Source of the DNA: an uncultured Oscillospiraceae bacterium
GTDB taxonomy: Bacteria > Bacillota > Clostridia > Oscillospirales > Acutalibacteraceae
Direction of reading: 5' to 3'
Assembly: GCA_900550095.1 (NCBI GenBank)
Contig: URRG01000103.1
Location: 1-7,449, forward strand
Length of the DNA: 7,449 bases
In this document: piece by piece, positions 1 to 5,653 of the stretch
Layout: each line of letters begins with the position of its first letter
Numbering within the stretch: position 1 is the stretch's first letter
Notes under the pieces: generated by a model
Told to the model about the DNA's origin: nothing
Seen by the model: only the letters and a program-made list of their open reading frames with translations
The model's database searches: none
Made by a program: the position numbers and the translations under genes

Positions 1-182
1 AATCGGTTCAATAGGGATTATGGAAACATAAAGAAAAAAATAATAAGAACAGAGAAATATTTTTTCCATAAAAAGGCTGTTATTTATGAAAAGTACCATA
101 TAAACCAGAATAAAGTATGGAAAAACACACTGTATAACGGATCTGCCCAAGCTGTGCGCTGTTATCCAGGAGGCGGAACAGC
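1..182. other. AT-rich intergenic stretch without a gene
   Basis: This stretch lies downstream of fprA and is much richer in A and T than the genes around it. I see no reading frame with a credible ribosome binding site and no RNA gene. It holds three copies of TATGGAAA: forward at 19-26, inverted inside 61-70 and forward at 116-125. The middle copy could pair with either neighbour (18-26 with 63-71, 9 bp; or 61-70 with 116-125, 10 bp). A small 6-bp hairpin (GCTGTT 158-163 with AACAGC 177-182) sits just beyond the fprA terminator. No function can be assigned; low-complexity AT sequence makes short repeats likely by chance. Confidence 0.5.
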
Positions 183-222
183 AAAAAAACACCGGCCCGG
201 ATCACAAAATCCAAACCGGCGT
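183..222 (-). terminator. Intrinsic terminator of fprA
   Basis: Read on the minus strand, positions 222-209 pair with 202-189 in a 14-bp stem (four of the pairs are G:U) around a 6-nt loop. The RNA then runs into seven U residues (A-run 183-189 on the plus strand). It lies about 80 bases after the fprA stop codon, so fprA transcription should end here. The G:U pairs form only in the leftward transcript, which supports the minus strand. Confidence 0.9.
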
Positions 223-302
223 TTTACTATGTCCCTGTATCAGCCTAAAACCGTATGCCCTGCCGTTCCACAGGCCCGACGGAAAAATCATATGGCGTCC
301 AT

Positions 303-1463
303 TCAGCCCAGAAGCTCATCCGCCAGCTTTTCCATATTGGGTGTATCCTCCGCTTTTACAGCGGACTTGATCGTCACCACTGTATCGCAGAGCTGAATGT
401 CCTTCATCCCCTCCAGGATACCTTTCATGGTCTTGGCGGCCATGGGAGCCCATGTGCCGTTTTCCAGAATGCCTATACGGCGTTTCTGATAGTTCTTCCC
501 CTTCAGATGCAGAAGAAAATGCTCCATGCAGGGAAAAACGCCCGCATTGTAGGTAGCGGCCGCCAAAAGAAGCTTATCATACCGGAAGGCATCTTCCACA
601 GCTTCGGCCATATCCTCCCTAGCAAGATCGCAGAGAACCACTTTTTTAGCGCCCTTCTTTTTCAGGATCTCCGCCATTTTCTTAGCCGCAGCAGCCGTAT
701 GGCCATGAATAGAGGCATAGGCCACCAAAACGCCGTCGTCCTCAGGGGTATAGCTGCTCCAAATATCGTATTTACCGATGTAATGGCCAAGATTATCCTT
801 CAGAATAGGGCCGTGCAGAGGGCAGATCATGGCGATATCCAGCGCGGCGGCCTTCTTCAGCAGAGCCTGCACCTGGGCGCCGTATTTGCCCACAATATTG
901 AAATAGTACCGGCGGGCTTCACAGTCCCAGTCCTCGTCGGTGTCAAGAGCCCCGAATTTGCCGAAGCCGTCGGCAGAAAAGAGGATCTTCTCGGATTTCT
1001 CATAGGCTACCATCACCTCGGGCCAGTGAACCATGGGCGCCATCACAAAGGTAAGGGTATGGCTGCCCAGAGAGAGCTCGTCCCCCTCCTTTACCGTCAC
1101 GGAGCGGCTGGAGAGATCCATATCGAAAAACTGAGAGATCATCTGGAACGTCTTTGCGTTGCCCACGATCTTCATATCGGGATATTTTTCAGCCAAGGCC
1201 TGGATATTGGAGGAATGATCCGGTTCCATATGGGAAACCACCAGACAATCAGGGGTCTTTCCCTCCAGAGCCTCTTCCAGATTACAGAGCCACTCTTCGC
1301 CGGCCCGGGCGTCCACCGTATCCATAACGGCGATCTTATCGTCCATAATCACATACGAGTTATAAGAAACGCCGTTGGGGACCACATACTGGCTTTCAAA
1401 CAGATCGATGGTCTTGTCGTCCGTTCCTACATAGATGACGGAATCGGTGATCTTATGCGTCAT
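303..1463 (-). CDS. fprA: FprA-type flavodiiron protein (A-type flavoprotein)
   Basis: Cytoplasmic flavodiiron protein, a family that reduces O2 to water and/or NO to N2O with electrons usually supplied by rubredoxin; in clostridia it serves oxygen and nitrosative defence. The 386 residues fit the two-domain core form. The N-terminal metallo-beta-lactamase-like domain (about 1-240) carries a complete diiron ligand set: H78-x-E80-x-D82-H83, H146, D165 and H217. The C-terminal flavodoxin domain (about 244-386) shows the FMN phosphate loop near 249-256 (YASIHGHT), a second FMN loop around TYNAG, and the ENGTWAP strand. No rubredoxin or NADH-oxidoreductase extension is fused, so separate redox partners are expected elsewhere. 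The ATG at 1463 is preceded by AGGAGG (1472-1477) at 8-nt spacing. The gene is monocistronic, with its own promoter and terminator. Whether O2 or NO is the main substrate cannot be read from the sequence. Confidence 0.95.
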   Translation of the reverse strand: MTHKITDSVIYVGTDDKTIDLFESQYVVPNGVSYNSYVIMDDKIAVMDTVDARAGEEWLCNLEEALEGKTPDCLVVSHMEPDHSSNIQALAEKYPDMKIVGNAKTFQMISQFFDMDLSSRSVTVKEGDELSLGSHTLTFVMAPMVHWPEVMVAYEKSEKILFSADGFGKFGALDTDEDWDCEARRYYFNIVGKYGAQVQALLKKAAALDIAMICPLHGPILKDNLGHYIGKYDIWSSYTPEDDGVLVAYASIHGHTAAAAKKMAEILKKKGAKKVVLCDLAREDMAEAVEDAFRYDKLLLAAATYNAGVFPCMEHFLLHLKGKNYQKRRIGILENGTWAPMAAKTMKGILEGMKDIQLCDTVVTIKSAVKAEDTPNMEKLADELLG

Positions 1464-1537
1464 AGCTTCTACCTCCTGTTAACACTGACACTTACGCTTT
1501 AAAACAAAACCGTGTCCATTCTTCATTTTCTCTATAG

Positions 1538-1566
1538 ACTATACCATAGGCAGGGCGGTTTTTCAA
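1538..1566 (-). promoter_or_regulatory. Sigma-A-type promoter of fprA
   Basis: On the minus strand TTGAAA (1561-1566) and TATAGT (1538-1543) are separated by exactly 17 bp. Each box matches the vegetative consensus at five of six positions. Transcription would start near 1531, leaving a leader of about 65-70 nt before the fprA ATG. An 8-bp palindrome TCTATAGA (1531-1538) falls at the predicted start site. The leader also contains TGTTAACA (1477-1484) next to the ribosome binding site. Confidence 0.75.
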
Positions 1567-1593
1567 TTCTCTGTCCGACAAACTTCAGCTCTA

Positions 1594-1657
1594 TTTCCGC
1601 AAGATCCTGTTATTTTTCCTGATTTTTCTATTCCGATAGAAAAGCCCCCTGCGGAAA
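1594..1657. repeat. Nested inverted repeat upstream of the fprA promoter
   Basis: A perfect palindrome with 8-bp arms and a 4-nt centre occupies 1624-1643 (TTTTCTAT, TCCG, ATAGAAAA). It sits inside a second pair of arms, TTTCCGC (1594-1600) and GCGGAAA (1651-1657). The block lies between the gap terminator and the fprA -35 box, with the inner palindrome about 60 bp upstream of that box. There is no adjoining T-tract on either strand, so it is not an ordinary terminator. It could be a distal operator for fprA or a structured RNA element; I do not recognise the regulator. Confidence 0.5.
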
Positions 1658-1697
1658 GATAAATCCCCGCACACAAAACTCATGGGCCGGAGACGGC

Positions 1698-1733
1698 AAA
1701 AAAAGCGGCCCCATTCAAAAGAACGGAGCCGCT
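1698..1733 (-). terminator. Intrinsic terminator of gap
   Basis: In the leftward transcript 1733-1725 (AGCGGCTCC) pairs with 1712-1704 (GGGGCCGCT) as a 9-bp stem with one G:U pair and a 12-nt loop. It is followed by a run of seven U residues (A-run 1698-1704 on the plus strand, the last base shared with the stem). It begins about 20 bases past the gap stop codon. Confidence 0.9.
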
Positions 1734-1755
1734 CTGCTTCAGAAGTATCGTCAGA

Positions 1756-2769
1756 TCAGATCTCTGCGAAATACTTGATGGTACGGACCATCTGGCTGGT
1801 ATAGGAGTTCTCGTTGTCATACCAGGAAACGACCTGAACCTGATAGAGGCCGTCGCCCATATCGCTCACCATGGTCTGGGTGGCGTCGAACAGGGAACCC
1901 TGGGTGATGCCGATGATATCGGAGGACACCAGCTGCTCCTCGGTATAGCCGAAGCTCTCGGAAGCGGCAGCCTTCATAGCGGCGTTGATGCCTTCCTTGG
2001 TCACGTTCTCGCCCTTGACAACAGCCACCAGAATGGTGGTGGAGCCGGTGGGGACCGGAACGCGCTGAGCAGAACCGATGAGCTTGCCGTTCAGCTCAGG
2101 AATAACAAGGCCGATCGCCTTGGCGGCGCCGGTGGAGTTGGGAACGATGTTCACAGCCGCAGCGCGGGCACGGCGCAGGTCGCCCTTTCTGTGGGGGCCG
2201 TCCAGAACCATCTGGTCGCCGGTGAAGGCGTGGATGGTGGACATGATGCCGCTCTGGATGGGAGCGTAATCGTTCAGAGCCTTAGCCATGGGAGCCAGGC
2301 AGTTGGTGGTGCAGGAAGCAGCGGAGATGATCTTGTCCTCTTTGGTCAGGGTCTTCTCATTCACGGAATATACGATAGTGGGCAGATCGTTTCCGGCAGG
2401 AGCGGAGATGACGACCTTCTTGGCGCCGGCATCGATATGAGCCTGAGCCTTGGCCTTGGAGGTGTAGAAGCCGGTGCACTCCAGAACAACGTCTACACCG
2501 ATCTCGCCCCAGGGCAGATCCTTCGCATCTTTTTCGCTGTAGATCTTGATGGTCTTGCCGTCTACCGTGATGGAATCCTCGCCGGCGGAAACCGTGTCGG
2601 CCAGAGCATAGCGGCCCTGAGAGGAGTCATACTTCAGCAGGTGGGCAAGCATTTTGGGATCGGTCAGATCGTTGATAGCAACAATCTCATATCCCTCGGC
2701 GTTGAACATCTGACGGAATGCCAGACGGCCGATGCGTCCGAAACCGTTGATCGCAACTTTGATAGACAT
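1756..2769 (-). CDS. gap: Glyceraldehyde-3-phosphate dehydrogenase, type I
   Basis: Glycolytic enzyme that oxidises glyceraldehyde 3-phosphate with phosphate and NAD+ to 1,3-bisphosphoglycerate, a cytoplasmic tetramer in known members. The 337 residues match the usual length. The Rossmann domain has NGFGRIGR (8-15) and an acidic residue at D34 in the IND strand end, which favours NAD+ over NADP+. The catalytic cysteine is C153 in ASCTTNC (151-157) and its general-base partner is H180 in STIHAFT. The C-terminal end keeps WYDNE (317-321). The ATG at 2769 follows AGGAGG (2780-2785) at 10-nt spacing. The gene stands alone: pgk, tpi and the cggR regulator, often linked to gap in other Firmicutes, are not adjacent here. 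It has its own terminator and a promoter covered by a palindrome, so separate regulation is likely. Confidence 0.98.
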   Translation of the reverse strand: MSIKVAINGFGRIGRLAFRQMFNAEGYEIVAINDLTDPKMLAHLLKYDSSQGRYALADTVSAGEDSITVDGKTIKIYSEKDAKDLPWGEIGVDVVLECTGFYTSKAKAQAHIDAGAKKVVISAPAGNDLPTIVYSVNEKTLTKEDKIISAASCTTNCLAPMAKALNDYAPIQSGIMSTIHAFTGDQMVLDGPHRKGDLRRARAAAVNIVPNSTGAAKAIGLVIPELNGKLIGSAQRVPVPTGSTTILVAVVKGENVTKEGINAAMKAAASESFGYTEEQLVSSDIIGITQGSLFDATQTMVSDMGDGLYQVQVVSWYDNENSYTSQMVRTIKYFAEI

Positions 2770-2807
2770 GGAACAGATACCTCCTGATTTTCAATAATCT
2801 GGTTTAT

Positions 2808-2826
2808 AATGCTATTTTATAGCATT
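2808..2826. promoter_or_regulatory. Palindromic candidate operator over the gap -10 region
   Basis: AATGCTAT (2808-2815) and ATAGCATT (2819-2826) form a perfect inverted repeat with 8-bp arms and a 3-nt TTT centre. It overlaps the predicted -10 hexamer and start region of gap, a classic place for a repressor. It is not followed by a T-tract on the minus strand and lies upstream of the gap ribosome binding site. It does not match the CggR or Rex operator patterns I know. Its inner bases CTAT...ATAG recur in the palindrome at 1624-1643, with a different centre length. Confidence 0.5.
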
Positions 2827-2842
2827 CCTTCCCAATTTACAA
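2814..2842 (-). promoter_or_regulatory. Probable promoter of gap
   Basis: On the minus strand TTGTAA (2837-2842) and TAAAAT (2814-2819) are separated by 17 bp, matching consensus at four and five positions. An overlapping TATAAA (2816-2821) gives a 15-bp spacer and is a second choice for the -10. The start would fall near 2807, giving a leader of about 38 nt with AGGAGG near its end. The region lies wholly in the gap between the membrane-protein stop and the gap ATG. Confidence 0.55.
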
Positions 2843-2870
2843 GTAGCTGATATAAATTTAACGGGGTTTT

Positions 2871-3860
2871 TCAAAATTTTTCATCATACGGACTTTTTTC
2901 TCTTGCGTGAAAAACTTCCTTTCCCTCCAGCCTCTTCAGCGCGTCCCTGCATTTTTCCTCTTCCTCCCGGCTCCAGGAAAACGACGGCGCGCCGCCCGGA
3001 GAAAACTCCTCCGGCTTTTCCCGCTCCATTGGGACAGGCGTTTCCCTGTTGAGAACGGGCTCGGCGCTTTTTTTCATTTCATGCCTGTATACACAGACAA
3101 GCAGACTGAGCACATACAGCGAGACCACCAGATTCAGAAGGTGAAGCCCCACCGGGAAGGCGCTGCTCAGATCCGTGCCCATAAGAGTCAGCACAAAGGC
3201 CGGAAGGCCCGTGAGAAGGGATAAGAGAACGGCGGGAAAGCCATAGACGAAAAGCTTCCGGCAGCCCTCCAGCCCCGCCATATATTTGGAAAACGAAAAC
3301 AGGAACAAAAGCAGGAAAATCACCGCGCAGGTATCGTAAAAATTCTCCACCGCGTTCACCACTGCCGTATAGGTGATAAACATCCCAACCAGACACACAC
3401 AGCCCCACAGCGGCGGCAAAAGGCCGAGGAGGGGGATGTGATCCAGATGGTTCACTCCCACGGCAAGGTCGTACGCCGTCAGAAGCACCGCTACGCCCGC
3501 CAGCATCCCCACCAGGGAAAGAACCGTATTGACGGCGGTATTTTCTATAGCCGGCTGGGAAAGGAGGCTGTATATGCCCTCGCCCAAAAACATAAAGCCG
3601 CAGAACATAGCCATAACCGCGGCGCCGCCGCTGCGCAGAACAGGCGCTTCGCCTGTGGGATGGTCCTTCTCCCTCGCGGTCATGAACAGAATCAAAAGCA
3701 CCGCCGCCGCAAGCACCGCTGTGATCCCTATAGAGGTGACCCCTTTATCCGTGTAAAAACCCGTGCTCCTGTCCACCAGAAAAATCTGCTGGCACAGCCG
3801 CGCCGGGAGAAGCACAACCAGAGAGCCGAGGAAGACTCCCCACACATGCCGTATTTTCAT
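2871..3860 (-). CDS. Multi-pass membrane protein of unknown function
   Basis: I do not recognise this 329-residue protein. Hydrophobicity read by eye suggests eight membrane segments, at about 6-21, 41-61, 78-98, 110-131, 144-163, 175-192, 205-224 and 236-258. A charged, probably cytoplasmic tail follows (259-329), rich in Glu, Lys and Arg with several prolines, ending in a short helix-like stretch around 298-315. No transporter signature, ATP-binding motif, protease motif or catalytic triad is evident. N137-H138 and D140-H141 are polar residues near the start of helix 5. The ATG at 3860 has only a weak upstream purine stretch (GGGGAT), unlike the strong sites of its neighbours, so expression may be low or the start uncertain. 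It stands 160 bp after citrate synthase and 101 bp before gap. No terminator is visible behind it, so some transcripts may read into gap. Confidence 0.8.
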   Translation of the reverse strand: MKIRHVWGVFLGSLVVLLPARLCQQIFLVDRSTGFYTDKGVTSIGITAVLAAAVLLILFMTAREKDHPTGEAPVLRSGGAAVMAMFCGFMFLGEGIYSLLSQPAIENTAVNTVLSLVGMLAGVAVLLTAYDLAVGVNHLDHIPLLGLLPPLWGCVCLVGMFITYTAVVNAVENFYDTCAVIFLLLFLFSFSKYMAGLEGCRKLFVYGFPAVLLSLLTGLPAFVLTLMGTDLSSAFPVGLHLLNLVVSLYVLSLLVCVYRHEMKKSAEPVLNRETPVPMEREKPEEFSPGGAPSFSWSREEEEKCRDALKRLEGKEVFHAREKSPYDEKF

Positions 3861-3979
3861 CCGTATCCCCGCTCTCTGCCGCGCTGGAACGCGCCGCGTG
3901 ATTTCGCCCCGACCTCTCCCTTTCAGCCGAAAGGACGCCGCCCCGTATCCGGACGGCTTCTCACAGGGCCGTTATGCAT
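3861..3979 (-). promoter_or_regulatory. GC-rich, hairpin-forming leader of the membrane-protein gene
   Basis: If the promoter at 3980-4007 is used, the transcript has a leader of roughly 110 nt. Two hairpins form in the leftward RNA. One is 3957-3951 with 3943-3937 (7 bp, one G:U pair, 7-nt loop). The other is 3934-3929 with 3924-3919 (6 bp, 4-nt loop, extendable by a G:U pair). The remainder up to the ATG is GC-rich. It fits no riboswitch class I know, and it is not followed by a T-tract. Confidence 0.3.
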
Positions 3980-4007
3980 AGTATAGCCTTTTGAACGGCA
4001 TTTTTAA
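3980..4007 (-). promoter_or_regulatory. Candidate promoter of the membrane-protein gene
   Basis: On the minus strand TTAAAA (4002-4007) and TATACT (3980-3985) are 16 bp apart. The -10 box is a good match and the -35 box is weak. It lies immediately after the citrate synthase stop codon. No clear terminator separates the two genes, so co-transcription with citrate synthase is also possible. Confidence 0.4.
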
Positions 4008-4020
4008 TTCAAATCCAGAA

Positions 4021-5391
4021 TCATCTCTCGCTGATCGGGATATACGCCTTCTCCTTGGAGAGAGACCGGTAGGCAGGCCGCATGATCCTGTGGCCCGTCT
4101 CCATCTCTTCGATCCTGTGGGCGCACCAGCCCGGCAGCCGGGAAACGGCAAACATGGGCGTAAACAGGTCGCTGGGAATCCCCAGCATCTCATAGATCAG
4201 GCCGGAGTAAAAATCCACGTTGGCGGATACCACCTTGGAGGCCCTCTTTACCCGGGCAAAAGCTTCCGGAGCCAGCTTTTCCACCCGCTGGAAAAGCTCG
4301 AATTTTTCCAGCATGCCCTTTTCTTCCGCCAAGCTGCGGGCCTTTTCCTTCAGGATCACGGCCCTGGGATCGGAAAGTGTGTAAACCGCGTGCCCGATGC
4401 CGTATATAAGGCCGCTGCGGTCTCCAGCTTCCTTCCGGAGAAGCTTTTCCAGATAAGCCTCTACTTCATCCTCGTCGTCCCAGTTTTCCACATTTGTCAT
4501 CAGGTCGTTCATCATGAGCATCACGCTGTGGTTCGCCCCGCCGTGCTTCGGCCCCTTCAGGGAGCCGATAGCCGCCGCCATGGTGGAATAGATATCCGTT
4601 CCCGTGGAGGTGAGGGCGCGGGCCGTAAAGGTGGAATTGTTTCCTCCGCCGTGCTCGGCGTGAAGGATCATGCACAGATCCAGAAGCTTCGCTTCTTCGT
4701 CGGTAAACGCCCTGTCCGGCCGGATGGCGTTCAGAATCGCCTGCGAAGTGGAATGGGTGGGATCCGTGGGATGAAAATACATGCTCTCCCGGTCAAAATG
4801 GCGGCGCTTCACCTGATAAGCATAGCTCATAATGAGCGGAAGCCTGGCAATCAGCTGAATAGACTGGCGCATATTGTTTTCCAGTGTGAATTCGTCCGGA
4901 TTTCCATCGAAGGAATACAGTGCCAGCACTGAACGGGCCAGCTTGTTCATCACGTTTTTAGAGGGAGCCTTGATGATCATATCCTCCGCGAAATAGGGAG
5001 GCAGCTCCCTGTATTCATTGAGCACATGGCTGAAATGCTCCAGCTGCGGGAGGGTGGGCTGCTTGCCGAAGAGCAGGAGCCATACCACCTCTTCATAGCC
5101 GAAACGGTTTTCCCGGGTGCAGCCCTCCACGATCTCACGCACGTCGATGCCCCTGTAGGTGAGCTTCCCTTCATCCGGGATCCTCTCTCCGTCCGCAATC
5201 AAATACCCGTGGACATTGCAGATCAGAGTAAGCCCGGCCATAACGCCGGTGCCGTCCGGATTGCGGAGCCCCCGCTTTACGTTGTATGTATCGAATTTAT
5301 CCGCTGGAATCGTGTTATTGGCACGGAATTCATCACACAGAGCCTCAAATTCGCTCATTTGCTTTCTGCCCAGTTCGCTCGTATTTTCCAT
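4021..5391 (-). CDS. gltA: Citrate synthase (citrate/2-methylcitrate synthase family)
   Basis: Condenses oxaloacetate with acetyl-CoA to citrate, in the cytoplasm; the family includes 2-methylcitrate synthases that use propionyl-CoA. The protein has 456 residues. The catalytic triad of Si-type citrate synthases is present: H283 in GPKHGGAN, H334 in GIGHAVYTLSDPRA and D393 in NVDFYSG. Substrate-binding arginines are probably R343 (DPRA) and R438 (MRPAY). HAEHGGGN (244-251) is the other conserved histidine motif. The start is taken at the ATG at 5391, because GGAGG (5400-5404) precedes it at 8 nt. A longer frame from 5463 would begin inside the promoter. The gene stands alone with no aconitase, isocitrate dehydrogenase or prp genes beside it. 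An oxidative half-cycle feeding glutamate synthesis is the likely role in an anaerobe, but this is inference; methylcitrate activity cannot be ruled out. Confidence 0.93.
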   Translation of the reverse strand: MENTSELGRKQMSEFEALCDEFRANNTIPADKFDTYNVKRGLRNPDGTGVMAGLTLICNVHGYLIADGERIPDEGKLTYRGIDVREIVEGCTRENRFGYEEVVWLLLFGKQPTLPQLEHFSHVLNEYRELPPYFAEDMIIKAPSKNVMNKLARSVLALYSFDGNPDEFTLENNMRQSIQLIARLPLIMSYAYQVKRRHFDRESMYFHPTDPTHSTSQAILNAIRPDRAFTDEEAKLLDLCMILHAEHGGGNNSTFTARALTSTGTDIYSTMAAAIGSLKGPKHGGANHSVMLMMNDLMTNVENWDDEDEVEAYLEKLLRKEAGDRSGLIYGIGHAVYTLSDPRAVILKEKARSLAEEKGMLEKFELFQRVEKLAPEAFARVKRASKVVSANVDFYSGLIYEMLGIPSDLFTPMFAVSRLPGWCAHRIEEMETGHRIMRPAYRSLSKEKAYIPISER

Positions 5392-5399
5392 ACTGGTTT

Positions 5400-5404
5400 C
5401 CTCC
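5400..5404 (-). promoter_or_regulatory. Ribosome binding site deciding the citrate synthase start
   Basis: GGAGG on the minus strand lies 8 nt upstream of the ATG at 5391. The alternative start 24 codons upstream has no such site and coincides with the -35 box of the promoter, so the shorter protein is preferred. Confidence 0.85.
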
Positions 5405-5433
5405 GTTCCTTCCCTTACTGAATAGTTGCTCCT

Positions 5434-5463
5434 ATTGTATCGCAGAAGGGAGGGAAAAGTCAA
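5434..5463 (-). promoter_or_regulatory. Sigma-A-type promoter of citrate synthase
   Basis: On the minus strand TTGACT (5458-5463) and TACAAT (5434-5439) are separated by 18 bp and each matches consensus at five of six positions. The start would be near 5427, giving a leader of about 35 nt that ends in the GGAGG ribosome binding site. Confidence 0.75.
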
Positions 5464-5541
5464 TGATCCCGAAGCCCTTCTTCGTCAAATTTTGCATTAT
5501 ATTCTTCTCTATATTTCAAAATCCATCCAAAAAACTCATAT

Positions 5542-5584
5542 TTGACAGAAAAACGGAAAGTTTATGAATATTTTCCTTCCGTTT
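5542..5584 (+). promoter_or_regulatory. Candidate control region of the SpoIID-like gene
   Basis: A perfect TTGACA (5542-5547) is followed after 15 bp by TATGAA (5563-5568), a short-spaced vegetative candidate. GAATATT (5566-5572) and CATGTAA (5585-5591) resemble the two elements of a sporulation sigma-E promoter, but the 12-bp gap is shorter than usual. An inverted repeat AAACGGAA (5551-5558) and TTCCGTTT (5577-5584) with an 18-nt centre overlaps both. Sigma-E control would be expected for spoIID by analogy with Bacillus, but the sequence does not settle which promoter is used. Confidence 0.35.
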
Positions 5585-5638
5585 CATGTAAACATGGAAC
5601 AGCGTAATCTGCGCAATCCGTTTAGGCAGCGTTTTGAT

Positions 5639-5644
5639 GGGAGG
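5639..5644 (+). promoter_or_regulatory. Ribosome binding site deciding the SpoIID-like start
   Basis: GGGAGG lies 9 nt before the ATG at 5654. Starting there puts a textbook signal sequence (Lys-rich end, then a hydrophobic core) at the N-terminus. The ATG at 5564, 30 codons upstream in the same frame, has no such site and would bury the signal segment. Confidence 0.85.
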
Positions 5645-5653
5645 AATGAAAAT

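Noticed and set aside
1477..1484. TGTTAACA as a Rex-type redox operator in the fprA leader
   Set aside because: It is only the central 8 bp of such a site. It lacks the outer bases and lies next to the ribosome binding site, so chance is likely.
255..1502. Long plus-strand open frame (415 codons) antisense to fprA
   Set aside because: It has no ribosome binding site and no recognisable domain, and its composition is that of an antisense shadow. The minus-strand frame has every flavodiiron ligand.
3972..4016. GCCGTT/AACGGC inverted repeat as a terminator for citrate synthase
   Set aside because: The loop is about 20 nt and no T-tract follows in the leftward direction, so it is not a credible intrinsic terminator.
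5392..5463. N-terminal extension of citrate synthase to the ATG at 5463
   Set aside because: The extension overlaps the -35 and -10 boxes, lacks a ribosome binding site, and does not look like citrate synthase sequence.
5564..5653. Upstream start of the SpoIID-like protein
   Set aside because: There is no ribosome binding site. It would put 30 unrelated residues before a clear signal sequence, while GGGAGG precedes the ATG at 5654.
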